Positions 20,453 through 30,509 of a DNA stretch of 64,000 nucleotides are shown piece by piece. The stretch is from Microcyclospora pomicola. Its lineage: Eukaryota > Ascomycota > Dothideomycetes > Capnodiales. Location: assembly GCA_002786065.1 (NCBI GenBank), contig NHNY01000038.1, forward strand, positions 124,001-188,000, in the 5' to 3' direction. Position 1 is the stretch's first letter. Every line of letters starts with the position of its first letter. A program made the position numbers and the translations under genes. The notes beneath the pieces were generated by a model that was not told the DNA's origin, made no database searches, and worked only from the letters and a program-made list of their open reading frames with translations.

Positions 20453-20866
20453 TTCATCGACTTGCAGAAAGTCATAAAAGTGAATCACGTGGCTTGGGTT
20501 GTATGGCTCTGGATGTTCAGATCTTCTCAAATAGGAATATTTTGCGAGTATATGTACCTCAGTTGATGTTCACTGAAGACACACCTTCAATTTGTCAGCG
20601 TGATACCTTGACGGCTCCTTCGTGTAACGTTCAGCCTGTTACAAAGAGGCAGCTTATTAATCGAATCTTTACAAGCTTCGGACGGGTTTTGCAAAGTCCG
20701 AGTATGCATCTTGCATTGAGTTATGTAATGATCAACGTATGTACATGTGGTGGTGGGAATCATGCTGTGTCGGCTGTTCAGTCGATGTTCGAGTTTGCAG
20801 CTATTCTGTCTTAGACAATCAACGAGCACAATTCGATGTCATGGATGTCATGTGACCCTTGGAGGA
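20453..20866. other. Intergenic region between NmrA-like and Noc1 genes
   Basis: Promoter of the NmrA-like gene and 3' flank of Noc1. Nothing else is recognised. Confidence 0.4.
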
Positions 20867-23527
20867 CTAGAGATCGTCAGGTTCATCCGCCAGCAGTTTC
20901 GCGTAGTCGTCCGCCGAAGCAAAGACCGGCAGAGACTTGAGCTTCTTCCTCTCCATTCTCTTCTTCTTGCTCGCCGACATCTCCTTCTTCGGGCTTTCTT
21001 CGTCGTCCTCGCTTTCCACTGGCACGGGTATCTCATCATCGTCGTCCAAGAAGGCATCTTCATCGCTGTCAAAGTCGGGCATGGCATCCATGGCATCCTC
21101 TGCGTCTGAGCCATCATCGAGCACAAGACCGACGCCTCCATCGTCGTCTTCCATGTCACCGTCACCACCCAGATCAATACCAGCACCGGACTCGGCATCA
21201 CTATCCGAGTAGGCGCTTTCAAGATCGCCCAAAGAAAGGTCATCATCGTCCGATGGCCCTTCCACGTCAGGTCGTGAGCTCGCGATCGCCTCCCAGATCT
21301 CAGCCTCGCCTTCGTCCTCACTGTCGCCTTCGCTGTCATCGCCTTTGCTCTTCTTTTGTTTCTTGTCTGCAACGTTCTTTCTCTTGTTGCTGGTCTGATT
21401 GAAGTATGAGTGGAAGAACACCTCGTCGACCGCCACATTCTCCACCTTCTTCTGCCAGAACTGCTCCGAATTGACGGGTTTGATAACGCCCCGCGCGCTG
21501 TCGCCTGGCTTGACGAGCAGGTCGGCAGCGTTAGATCCAGCCATCGGCTGCATGATCGAAATGCCGTGTGTGCCAATCTGTTTCGATTTGGGATTACGAT
21601 AAACAAAGCGGTCCAGAAAGTGCATCAAGGAGTGTGTGGCTGGATCAGGTTTCTGTGGCATGGTCTTCTTGTAAAGTATAGCATCAGCGAACAAGGACAC
21701 AGACGGATGGAAGTGTTGTAGAAATGGCAAAAGATCCCACAGACAGCTCCGTTCAGCGTGAGCATGTTCCGGGTCGCGTTTGCGCGGATCGTAGCGGTTT
21801 GGATCTTGCGAAGACTGCTGCCCGACTCGTGAAGGATGGATGTTGTCTTCGCCAGTCTCAGGGACATCAACGAAATGCTCCTCCTCGTCTTCGTCATCGA
21901 CCTCGGGCTCAGTCATCATGTTGCGGATGCTCGGGAAAGTGCTCTCCAGTTCTGAGATCAGGTATAAAACTCCACAAACAAAAGGTGGTTCGTGCAAGGT
22001 AATGACTTGCAGTAATCGCTTGACGAAGGCTTGGACGCGTTTTGCGTTCAGATCGGCCTTCAAGCTTCGATACAACAGATTGAGGTATAGCACTTGCTTG
22101 CTGCTTGCAAGGAGACGTGGGTCCAGGAGGGAATCGTATAATGTTCGATAGAATCGTTCGGCGCCAAAATGTTTCGTTGACGAAATTTGCTGAAGCAGCA
22201 TCAGCGCCTGGACGCTTGTGTTGAAGTTGGCAGAGTGCGTGACTCGGAATATGGTATCCAGCTGCTTCTCAAAATTCGGGTCGCTAGCATCGGCGAAAGG
22301 AAATGCGCGGTTCACGCCAGAGAGGACTTGGGCAATCATCTTCTCCCGCAGCTGGTCTTCCGACTCGTCCACCCTCTCCAACGCCTTTTGCTTCTTCAAC
22401 GCCATTTTACCAGCTTTACCACCACCACCCTGAAGCGGATTCTTTTTCGGTTCTGGCTTTGAGGCAACCGCATCTTTGTCCGCGTGCTTCAAGAGTTGCA
22501 CAAACATAGCAAAATAGATCTCGAGAAGCTTGTTGGCGATTTCCTCTTCCTTCGTACTCAAGACGGTCTGGTTAAGTGTGATGATGGCATAGTATTTGGC
22601 ATGGATGCTTTGTCCCGGACGAAACAGACAGTCCGCTTCGATGCTGTTGGTGATGACCATCTTCATCGCCGGATGGCTGGTCTCAAGCTGAAGCAGTAGG
22701 TATGACGTTCGCGACGCAATCTTCCGGTCTGTGTCTCCAAGCTTGTTCACCAGCAACCGCAGCAAGTTCTCTTCCTGCTCAGGCTTATCTCGCAGGAGCT
22801 CCCAGACGTATGTGATGGCTCTGCTCCGCGCGTATTCCACCTCGTCATTACACCAGCCCTCCAACACCTGGAGCAACTCGAAGAACGCCTTCTTCAACCA
22901 ATCCTCAAATGCCCAGACCAGTAGATGAATCTCTTGTATGCCAGCCGGCAAGGGCTCGCCAGCCGACCACTTCGCATGCTTCCCTTGCAACGCGCCCAGT
23001 AATCCCGGCTGCTTCGCAAACGCCCGAAGCTTCCGATCTGACGGCAGCACCACACCTTGGCCAAGCAAATCCTTCAACGCCGCGACCGCCAACAACGCCT
23101 GATTCCTGCTCCGCTTCTTCGACAGCGCCAGCAAGTTATCGAACGCCTTCATGGTGTGTAGCGGCGACTCCTGCACCAGCAACGTCAACGCCGAGATCTT
23201 GTCCTCGAGCGTACCGGACGACATGATCGTCGCCAAGAACTTGTGCGAGGACGAGCCCGAGAGATGGGAGGCGTTGTATGCGGCATTCTCGGCTTCCAAC
23301 AGCGTCGTCGCATGTTGCTGAAGAGCTTCAATCGTGCGTGGTGGCGGAAGGATCTTGACGTCTTGCAGTTGCAGTGGAGGCAGCTGGGCAGCGTGCCAGT
23401 CGGCTCGTGGATCAAAGCTGAGTTTCCTCTTCTTGTCGTCGGCAGCGCTGGCTGACTTGAACTTCTTCTCCGGCCGGCTAGCTGTCTCGCCCTGTGGCCC
23501 GCCAGCTTTTCGTTTAAAAGCACCCAT
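20867..23527 (-). CDS. MAK21: Ribosome biogenesis factor Noc1/Mak21 (CBF family)
   Basis: An 886-residue protein of the CCAAT-binding-factor/Mak21 family, needed for early 60S pre-ribosome assembly and nucleolar export in complex with Noc2. A basic N terminus (MGAFKRKAGG...KKFKSASAADDKKRK) is followed by HEAT-like helices and the CBF core at about residues 390-600 (FPFADASDPNFEKQL, TSVQALMLLQQIS, RFYRTLYDSLLDPRL, KQVLYLNLLYRSLKADLN, PPFVCGVLYLISEL). Then come YDPRKRDPEHAHAERSCLWDL and LFADAILYKK, characteristic of Noc1. The C-terminal 180 residues are Asp/Glu-rich with a terminal Lys-rich tract. Single exon and normal length. Some fungal Noc1 proteins are longer. Confidence 0.92.
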   Translation of the reverse strand: MGAFKRKAGGPQGETASRPEKKFKSASAADDKKRKLSFDPRADWHAAQLPPLQLQDVKILPPPRTIEALQQHATTLLEAENAAYNASHLSGSSSHKFLATIMSSGTLEDKISALTLLVQESPLHTMKAFDNLLALSKKRSRNQALLAVAALKDLLGQGVVLPSDRKLRAFAKQPGLLGALQGKHAKWSAGEPLPAGIQEIHLLVWAFEDWLKKAFFELLQVLEGWCNDEVEYARSRAITYVWELLRDKPEQEENLLRLLVNKLGDTDRKIASRTSYLLLQLETSHPAMKMVITNSIEADCLFRPGQSIHAKYYAIITLNQTVLSTKEEEIANKLLEIYFAMFVQLLKHADKDAVASKPEPKKNPLQGGGGKAGKMALKKQKALERVDESEDQLREKMIAQVLSGVNRAFPFADASDPNFEKQLDTIFRVTHSANFNTSVQALMLLQQISSTKHFGAERFYRTLYDSLLDPRLLASSKQVLYLNLLYRSLKADLNAKRVQAFVKRLLQVITLHEPPFVCGVLYLISELESTFPSIRNMMTEPEVDDEDEEEHFVDVPETGEDNIHPSRVGQQSSQDPNRYDPRKRDPEHAHAERSCLWDLLPFLQHFHPSVSLFADAILYKKTMPQKPDPATHSLMHFLDRFVYRNPKSKQIGTHGISIMQPMAGSNAADLLVKPGDSARGVIKPVNSEQFWQKKVENVAVDEVFFHSYFNQTSNKRKNVADKKQKKSKGDDSEGDSEDEGEAEIWEAIASSRPDVEGPSDDDDLSLGDLESAYSDSDAESGAGIDLGGDGDMEDDDGGVGLVLDDGSDAEDAMDAMPDFDSDEDAFLDDDDEIPVPVESEDDEESPKKEMSASKKKRMERKKLKSLPVFASADDYAKLLADEPDDL

Positions 23528-24110
23528 CGTGGAGCGTGGTTGATTTATTTGAAAGTTCTCCGTTTCCAGCTACGAAATCTCCATTCAAAAAAGTTCAAGT
23601 CACTCCAGCTTAAGTTTAGCCGAAGTTGAGCCATGCCTCAAACCTTCGTCACAACTTGCGCTGGACCCTCGTGACTCTCCATAAATCTGACCTTACTGCT
23701 GGCGACAGGCCGAGATGAGACATATCATTATTGAGCCTGTCTGGGATCTCTTGGACCGTGAAACAATGCCGACGAGTACGTACTGTATTCACGTACATGC
23801 GCAATAAGCGATGTACAGATACCTGGCAGCATAAAACATGGGCGCGTGATCTCATCCGCTATATCGCGGTGTACTACATGTAGACAGGACTTGTATGATT
23901 CCTTCTTCACAGTTGGTTGTAAGCACAGTATTACCCTTGTACTAGTAGACGCAGCCTTGCAACCGATCGGGTAGTCTCACACGGGCCAGAATGAGGATAG
24001 AACTCTCGGGAGAATAGGTATGGCGAATTACGCACATCGAGACGGTCCACAGGGGAGTTTCAGCACATCACAAAGCACACGACACGGAATAGCATACTAG
24101 CAAAAGCTAT
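23528..24110. other. Intergenic region upstream of Noc1
   Basis: Noc1 promoter and 3' flank of the next minus-strand gene. Nothing else is recognised. Confidence 0.4.
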
Positions 24111-24925
24111 TCACCACAGCCCGCGTGAAGAGTTCGCGCGACTGACGCCGCGCCTCTTCTTCTCCGACCTCTCCTTCTCCTTATCCGAATCCCGCTCTTT
24201 CTCACGCCTCTTGCTCTCCTTATCCGAGTCTCTCTCCTTCTCTCGCCGTCTGCTCTCCTTGTCGGAGTCGCGCTCTTTCTCCCGCCGTCGGCTCTCCTTC
24301 TCGCCCTCCTTCCTTTCCTTCTTGATCTCGCGCGCGCTCTCCTTGTTCTGGAACGGGAAATTGCTCGTGCGCTTGTCCGCACCCGTCGTTTTCGAAAGGC
24401 GGGCCTTCTCACCCCCGAACATGATCGTCCACGTGCCCATGCAAAACAGCAGCGTGCTGACCAGGAAGCCGACGCCCAGCGTCATACTCCATTCTCCTGG
24501 TGCCGCCCATTGTATGTTCGTGTAGATGTAGATCGCCGTGATCGCGTGGTAGATGGTCGTCACGACAAGGGTCCCGTACGCGTAAGGGTCTTTGTTGGAA
24601 CCGTTGCTGTTGGCTGCAGGGATGATACCAGCCGCAGCGCTACTCGTGAGCGGGATTGCCCCAGTCAAGAGGAGATTGAGAGCTGCGCCGAGCAGGAAGG
24701 CAGCGCCGAGCGAACGGGAAAAGTAGGCTTCGAGGTCGGTCATGCGCCGAGGTTCCGAGGCGAGGAGCGAGACGATGAGCTTAGGGGTGATGAGTAGGGG
24801 GAGTGATTGGAGTGCGAGGTAGCCAGAGGTGCCATATGTGTATGCTGTGAGCGCCTGGTTCGAGAGAGTTGTTAATTTGAGATGAGCTTGGAAATTCGAG
24901 GTAGATTTGAACAGCTTACATCCAT
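24111..24925 (-). CDS. Four-TM membrane protein with charged C-terminal repeats
   Basis: A predicted 249-residue membrane protein, family not recognised. About four hydrophobic helices: SGYLALQSLPLLITPKLIV, AAFLLGAALNLLLTGAIPL, YGTLVVTTIYHAITAIYIY and WSMTLGVGFLVSTLLFCMG. The cytosolic-looking tail is extremely charged and contains nearly perfect 12-residue repeats (ESRRREKERDSDK, three to four copies). Exon 1 encodes only MD (24920-24925), followed by a 65-nt intron (GTAAGC...AACCAG) and exon 2 at 24111-24854 starting ALTAYTYG. An alternative is a longer N terminus without splicing, which looks less natural. Function is unknown. Confidence 0.65.
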
Positions 24926-26411
24926 GGCTACCTTCGTGAGTGTGGATTCCAGTATGTACTGATCCCACGAATCGCAACAAATCGAATCGTGTTGTTCAAT
25001 ACTGCGCGGCTCCGTGGTCACGCGACTCTCTCGTATTGCATGAGTCGTCAGCATGAAAAGAGTTCTGATAGAATCGAACACCGGCAGACTGGAACTCGGA
25101 GAAGTAGCAGAATGAAGCATGATCGGCAGGGACTGACTAGTGCCGCATGGCAAGGCTGAACATGCTCTAGCACAACCATCACGACAAGTCATGCCTGGAT
25201 ATCCGCGCAGTTATGGAGACATTACCTGCCATACAAGACCACTTGAACATGGTGCTGTCTGCGTGTCACCGGTGCTGGTAGGAACAGGGGCCAGTAACCA
25301 CTCTGTGCCGTGTTACAGCTTCGAGTGCGGCATTTCTAGGGTCTGGAGCTATGCTGTTGGCATTGGCGACGGACGTCACACGCCGTTCACATTCAACCAT
25401 ATGTACTGCCATTGCAATCGCACGAGGCGAGCCTGATGCACATGCTGTATCATGCCTGCATATGCTCTCATCGTCGACGTCAGTTTGCAGTCTCCGGACC
25501 AAACATGTCAGTCTCGCGTGGTGCATCTCTGCGCAGGAACGAGCCAATCAAGCCCGCGCTTCACCGCCAGTTCCAGGAGCTGCAGACGTGCATGTCGTTC
25601 TCGCGTGGCGGCGTAAGCGAACAACGCGACAGAACTGCTAGAAACAAGACGAAGCTGCAAGATGCTAATCAGAGGTACTGGCTCCCAGGTGTGATGTTTC
25701 TTGGTCGTGGACATTGTTACGTGAGGCCTCTTATGGTTGAAACCGTGTGAATCGTCAACTGCCGCAAGCTCGACGTCCAGTAAGTGTAACGAGCATGAAC
25801 ATGAGCGGTGTACGACAAAGCACGTCTGGACTCGGTCCTTGCGCAAGTCTTTGTCGGTCACAGCAAGATCTGTCTCAGCTACCGGCCGGCCTCATGCTAG
25901 TTTTCTATCCGGCCACCTCAACACAGCACGTTCGCGATCGTGAACTGGTAGATCTGCCGTCGAGACTCTTTGGACAGGATGAGGAGACTGACCGCCCCCA
26001 GCCTCGGAGATACCAATGCTCCGCTAGACACAAGTTCAATCTGAAAATCATCAGATCTCGCGGCTGGAACGTGCATAAGGTCATCCTCGGAGTGCGGTCA
26101 GATGCAGCAGCGGTGCGCATGCCCTTGTTTGCTCCCGTCCCATGCGCCACGCTCAATGTGAAGCGAGTGACCTCGGACAGCGGAGCCGTGAATACGACGA
26201 ACATGGCGAGTTGTGCCGTGCATGCCTGTGTGGAACTGACAGATCATCGTCCAAGGATCAGTGTTTACTTGGGTGCCCTTTTAAATACGTGAACTGCAGG
26301 AAAGTTCAATGTCGGCGGAATTGACTTTCGTGACGAGCCCTAGCGCGCTTCTCACGTCTTGGTTGCTTTTGCCAACGCATACATTCTCTACAGCACATCC
26401 TCAACACCAAC
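24926..26411. other. Gene-poor region
   Basis: Several open frames of 60-180 codons exist but overlap on both strands and have no family features, codon-bias consistency or introns that improve them. No tRNA or transposon is recognised. Confidence 0.4.
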
Positions 26412-26969
26412 ATGCCTCCGATGTCGACCTCGTCCTCGGCCAGGCCATCCGCGGCCATCGGCCTCCACGTCAAATCGGTGCAGGACTCGCGGGTCGATCG
26501 GCAATCATCTCAATTGCCATGTCCCGTAGATGCGTTGGACATCTGTACGTGTCACGAGCCGATTTGGTAGTGCACTTCGCCTGCAGCTTGGATGCACGAT
26601 GCTGCAGGCCAACGCACATTGCCGGCCGATGGTACAGTAAATCTCACGCTTACCACATTTCCCGCCTCTCTCCTCTCACATTTCTCCTTTCCGTCCATTT
26701 CAAGTCTTTTCTTCTCGCTGCCGTCCTTGGGCATCATCGGTGTGCTGGCGTTGGGGAGTTTTGGGATCGCTCATTATCACGCGAGATTGCCAGGCCAGCG
26801 ACGACAACATCTCGAGGACTGCTCACCGGGCGCGACTGTGCCTCGAGCAAACATACCAACAGGATCCATCTTCCCAGGCCATGCGAAATTCTGTGGACCG
26901 GAGACTCAGCACAAGCGCCATTTGTGCAGCATCCTTCCCAGCCCAGCGAGGCACCGCCGCTGCACTTGA
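26412..26969 (+). CDS. Possible small membrane protein, two exons
   Basis: A weak candidate. The ATG at 26412 follows a leader-like stretch (ACATCCTCAACACCAAC). Exon 1 runs to 26544 (MPPMSTSSSARPSAAIGLHV...), an intron of 63 nt (GTACGT...GCTGCAG, 26545-26607) follows, and exon 2 runs to 26969. The product would be 164 aa with one strongly hydrophobic segment (SLFFSLPSLGIIGVLALGSF). I recognise no family, and an earlier AG in the intron could be used. It may not be a gene. Confidence 0.27.
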
Positions 26970-27854
26970 GCTTCCTCTGTCATTGACGAGCGTGTAACCA
27001 CGTCAAGTGGGGACAGCGAAGACATCCTTTGCGCTGTCATACCAGCCACCTCGTGTATATATACCGGGTGACGTCTTGCTCGCACAATCCTCGCCGCCGT
27101 TGCTTTCCCGTAGGCGCTGGCCATCATTGGCCATCCATTTATGTTATTGGACGAATCACGCACCACATCTTGGCTAGATCCAAAGTCTGTCTTTCTCTCG
27201 TGCGCAGAACAGTCAGTCCACCTCGTCCAAGCCTTCATCATCTCAGGCCAGATCACTGATCATGAACAGATCTATTCTAAGCGCCTATTCGCGGCTTCCC
27301 CCGGCGCATCAGACGTTGTTTGAGCGCATCGTCCACTACTTGCAGTGCTGTTCCCGGCCTCATAATTTGCCATTGGCTGTACATAATCACCAATTGTTCA
27401 TTCACGCCCAATTGTTCGCAGGCGCCTCCCATCGGGGTTTGACAGATCATTGCTTGTAGCGTTGGGCTTGGTATCTGCTTGCATGATCTCTGCCAGCAGA
27501 TCGCAGCACATCATACCAGCACACATTCCCGGGCGGAGCTATCTGTTACTCTTTTACTACACGTCCTTATTTGCGGGCACTGGACTTGCGTTGATCGGGG
27601 TGGCGATCGTCTGATCCATCGTTAAGTGCACACTTGTTGTCATCCATGCGACTGACACCTAATATCTCATCTGACCTTTCATCGACTAATGTAACCCGCA
27701 ACGACCGATCACCACATCCCAATCGCTCTTCGAACACAACGGAACAAAGACCAGATACCCCAATAGCAAGCCATTGACGGACTCCCCGTGATCGCTACGC
27801 ACCACATGCGGTAACACCGGTGCGCGAAAGTGAACGGTCGCGCAACGACATTTC
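26970..27854. other. Intergenic region upstream of the 14-3-3-like gene
   Basis: No supported gene. It probably holds promoter and leader of the next gene. Confidence 0.35.
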
Positions 27855-29829
27855 ATGGCCGCCTCCTATGTGGAGGAGAAGATACTCGGTCGTCTAAGCA
27901 GACAGTCTGAGGCCTCAAACCCGCTGCTCTCCTCGTCTCTCTTTCAAGTTTTAGGTTTATCGATACTGCTGTCGCGCAGGCTTGTCAAGGCACGGAAGCT
28001 ACGAAAGCTTGACGCTACTCGAGATACCAAATCACTTCAACTTTACCATCACATCATATGGCTGGCACGAGAAGCATTGTCCATCACGGAGGTGTACATT
28101 CTGCCATATTGCCAAGATGGAGAACATGGGCCGGAGTGTCGCGTCATGGCCGCGAAACTTCGCGCATCATTATACCATCTATTCTGCTTGTTCCACAATA
28201 ACCCTCCCGTCAGCGCAGTCGGCGGCCGATCACCTACATCAGAGTCGACGAAGTCAAGCACACCGGAGCGCACCACACAGACAGGTCGATCGCCGCCAAA
28301 ATCTTCAAGACATGCAAAAGAGAACGATGGCGCCAGGCGAAGGGCAGATAAGGCACCTTTGCGCGACCCCATTCCATCTATGGTGTCCGAAGCTTCTTAC
28401 GTGACCAATCCATACGCCGGACAAGCATCCTCCACCACTCCTCCACCTGTCACTTCCGAAGCCAGACGGACACCGAGTCGACCTCCTGGTCTGAAGCAAA
28501 TCAAGGTGTCCTCGCCTCAAGCCGCTGCCGCCTTCCTGCTCCCACCGCTTGACTTCGTCCCAATGGCAGCGGAGCATTTCGCGACAGCACAACATCTGGC
28601 AGATAGCTTGCTAGCTCCAGCACATGCTCTGCGGCTTTCGGTGTCACTTGAACATGCTGCGTTCTTGTGGGACTGTCAGAAAGAGCCCCTTCGCGCTCAA
28701 CGCCTCGCCCGAAAAACGATCAAAGAAGTTTACAGATCCTCCGAAGGACTTGATGACGACGAGTTTGCGGATGCTTCACTCATGGTGAAGGCCTTGGGTG
28801 GTATTGTTAAACGCGGGGAGAGTGATGCATTGCGACGCTCCAGCAAAGAATCTCTACCCAACCCGACACAACGCAGTCCGCCCAAGTCGCGTGAGTCAAC
28901 GCCAAACGCTCCAACACCGCGTGCCTCGGGACTTCCACGCGTCGGACGTAACAGTCCGAACCAGCGGGCGAATGCCGCAAGCTCGAGGCCACATATCGAT
29001 CGTACCATTGCCGTCAGTCCGCAAGATCGGCGGCGCAGCAGCAAGTCAGGCTCATCTATACCTCAGCGGATACCTCTATCGCGCACTCCCGATCGTCTCT
29101 CGACGGTCCCCGAAGTGGAATCTGCAGATGTCCGCGAAGCCCCCAGTCGAGCAACGATGAGTCCCCCAGTATCCCGCATCAGCACCAGCCGCGGCAGCAC
29201 CGTCCGGCGCACATCGACCTCTTCGACCGCTTCCGACAAAGCGAGCAAACGGAAAGCCGTCGAGGCCGCGGAGGAGATCTACCGACGGACAAGTCTCAAC
29301 CGTGAACGCAGTGCCAGTGCTAGCGCCAGCAGTAGTAGTGTCAGTCGCGCTCGAAACGGAAATACGAATGGAACCGCAAAGCCGAACGGCAATGGAACAC
29401 CGCGCGGAGGTGGACCACAAGGGTATGTTCGACCACCAGCACAAGCCTCATCTTCATCATCTTCTTTATCAACCCTGCGCTCAGGAGCACGACGGTAACG
29501 GAGACTTTGTTCGCAGAGGGATCAGTCCCCCCGCCCCCACCGTACAAGACATTCGCCACCCGCGCCATTACGCCCCTTCACCTGCAGTTCCACCCGCAGC
29601 AACATCCCTACCACCTACAGCGCCTCGCTCGCCCATCGAGCGCGACCCCTCCCTCCGCGCCAAAGCCCACGACCGCCGCCAGGCGATCCTCCGCACCCTC
29701 GAGGTCATCAGTGCCGTTTCGCGCGGTCTGAGCGGAAGAGATGAGATCGACGGCGGACGCGGTGGCGGTGGGACTGGTAATGGTCGCGATCGACATCATC
29801 GTGGAAGCGGACCGCTTAGGGTTGTGTAG
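27855..29829 (+). CDS. Divergent 14-3-3-like protein with long disordered tail
   Basis: A predicted 626-residue protein. The N-terminal 120 residues (MAASYVEEKILGRLSRQ...) and a second helical block (about 225-320: PMAAEHFATAQHLADSLLAP, AHALRLSVSLEHAAFLWDCQ, AQRLARKTIKEVYRSSEGLDDDEFADASLMVKAL) resemble the two halves of a 14-3-3 fold. The block recalls the C-terminal helices (HPIRLGLALN.SVF.YEI and AFD.AI...L...Y.DST.IM). A Ser/Pro-rich insert separates the halves and a long basic, disordered tail follows. Exons 27855-29422 and 29517-29829 join through a 94-nt intron (GTATGT...TTCGCAG) that moves the frame into PTVQDIRHPRHYAPSP. Phosphopeptide binding is uncertain because the usual Lys/Arg/Tyr pocket is not obvious. 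Confidence 0.72.
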
Positions 29830-30509
29830 ATACGACTTGAGGCAGGCATACGCAGGACATTTGAGATCATGTCGTGAGGAATGCCGAGATATCGGCGTAG
29901 ATTAGCATGAGCTTCGCGGGTGTGTCAGTGCTGGAATGGGTTCTGCTACGACAGATAACAGTAATGTACTTCTCACGAGGTAGTTCGCATATGTATATTG
30001 CAATCATAAAATTTGTACCATGAGCTGCGCGTATAAATGCCGTCGGCATTTTCCTTGAAATATAAAGGGTCGAAGGGAGAGCAGTACATGTAGCTAAGGT
30101 AGGTGAAGTGCAGTTGAGCAGTACTTCTAGTCTAAACGGAAACTCTGGGTGCGGTGCAGTCGCCAGAGACGTGACGACCCCGGGAAAGACTGATGTGAAG
30201 GTCCAGCTCTAGTGCCCTAGACCTCATCCAGCAAATACATACCTTACATATGAAAATGTACGTGAGACGAGACAAGCACCATAGAGTAAAACATAGAGTA
30301 AAACACCGAGGTAGTTCGATTGTGTGTCGCTATTTAGATAGCATACACGACAGATGGCTGGAAAAAGTTCTAGGAGCGTAGTAGGAAATCTATCATGTTT
30401 GCGCCAGACTCTCGGAAAACAACACCTGGTCTTCTCCATCCGCTCAGACACATCACAATCCCAGCATCGACTCTACGACATAGTGTGGGCTTATCTAGCA
30501 GACTCCCAA
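29830..30509. other. Convergent intergenic region
   Basis: 3' flanks of the 14-3-3-like gene and of the SOD-like gene. A short direct repeat of ATAGAGTAAAACA is present near 30280-30305. Nothing else is recognised. Confidence 0.4.

Noticed and set aside
20848-21606. 252-codon antisense-frame product over the Noc1 acidic tail
   Set aside because: Low-complexity shadow of the Asp/Glu-rich coding sequence in another frame.
25747-26292. 181-codon open frame in the gene-poor region
   Set aside because: No family features and overlapping frames on the other strand.
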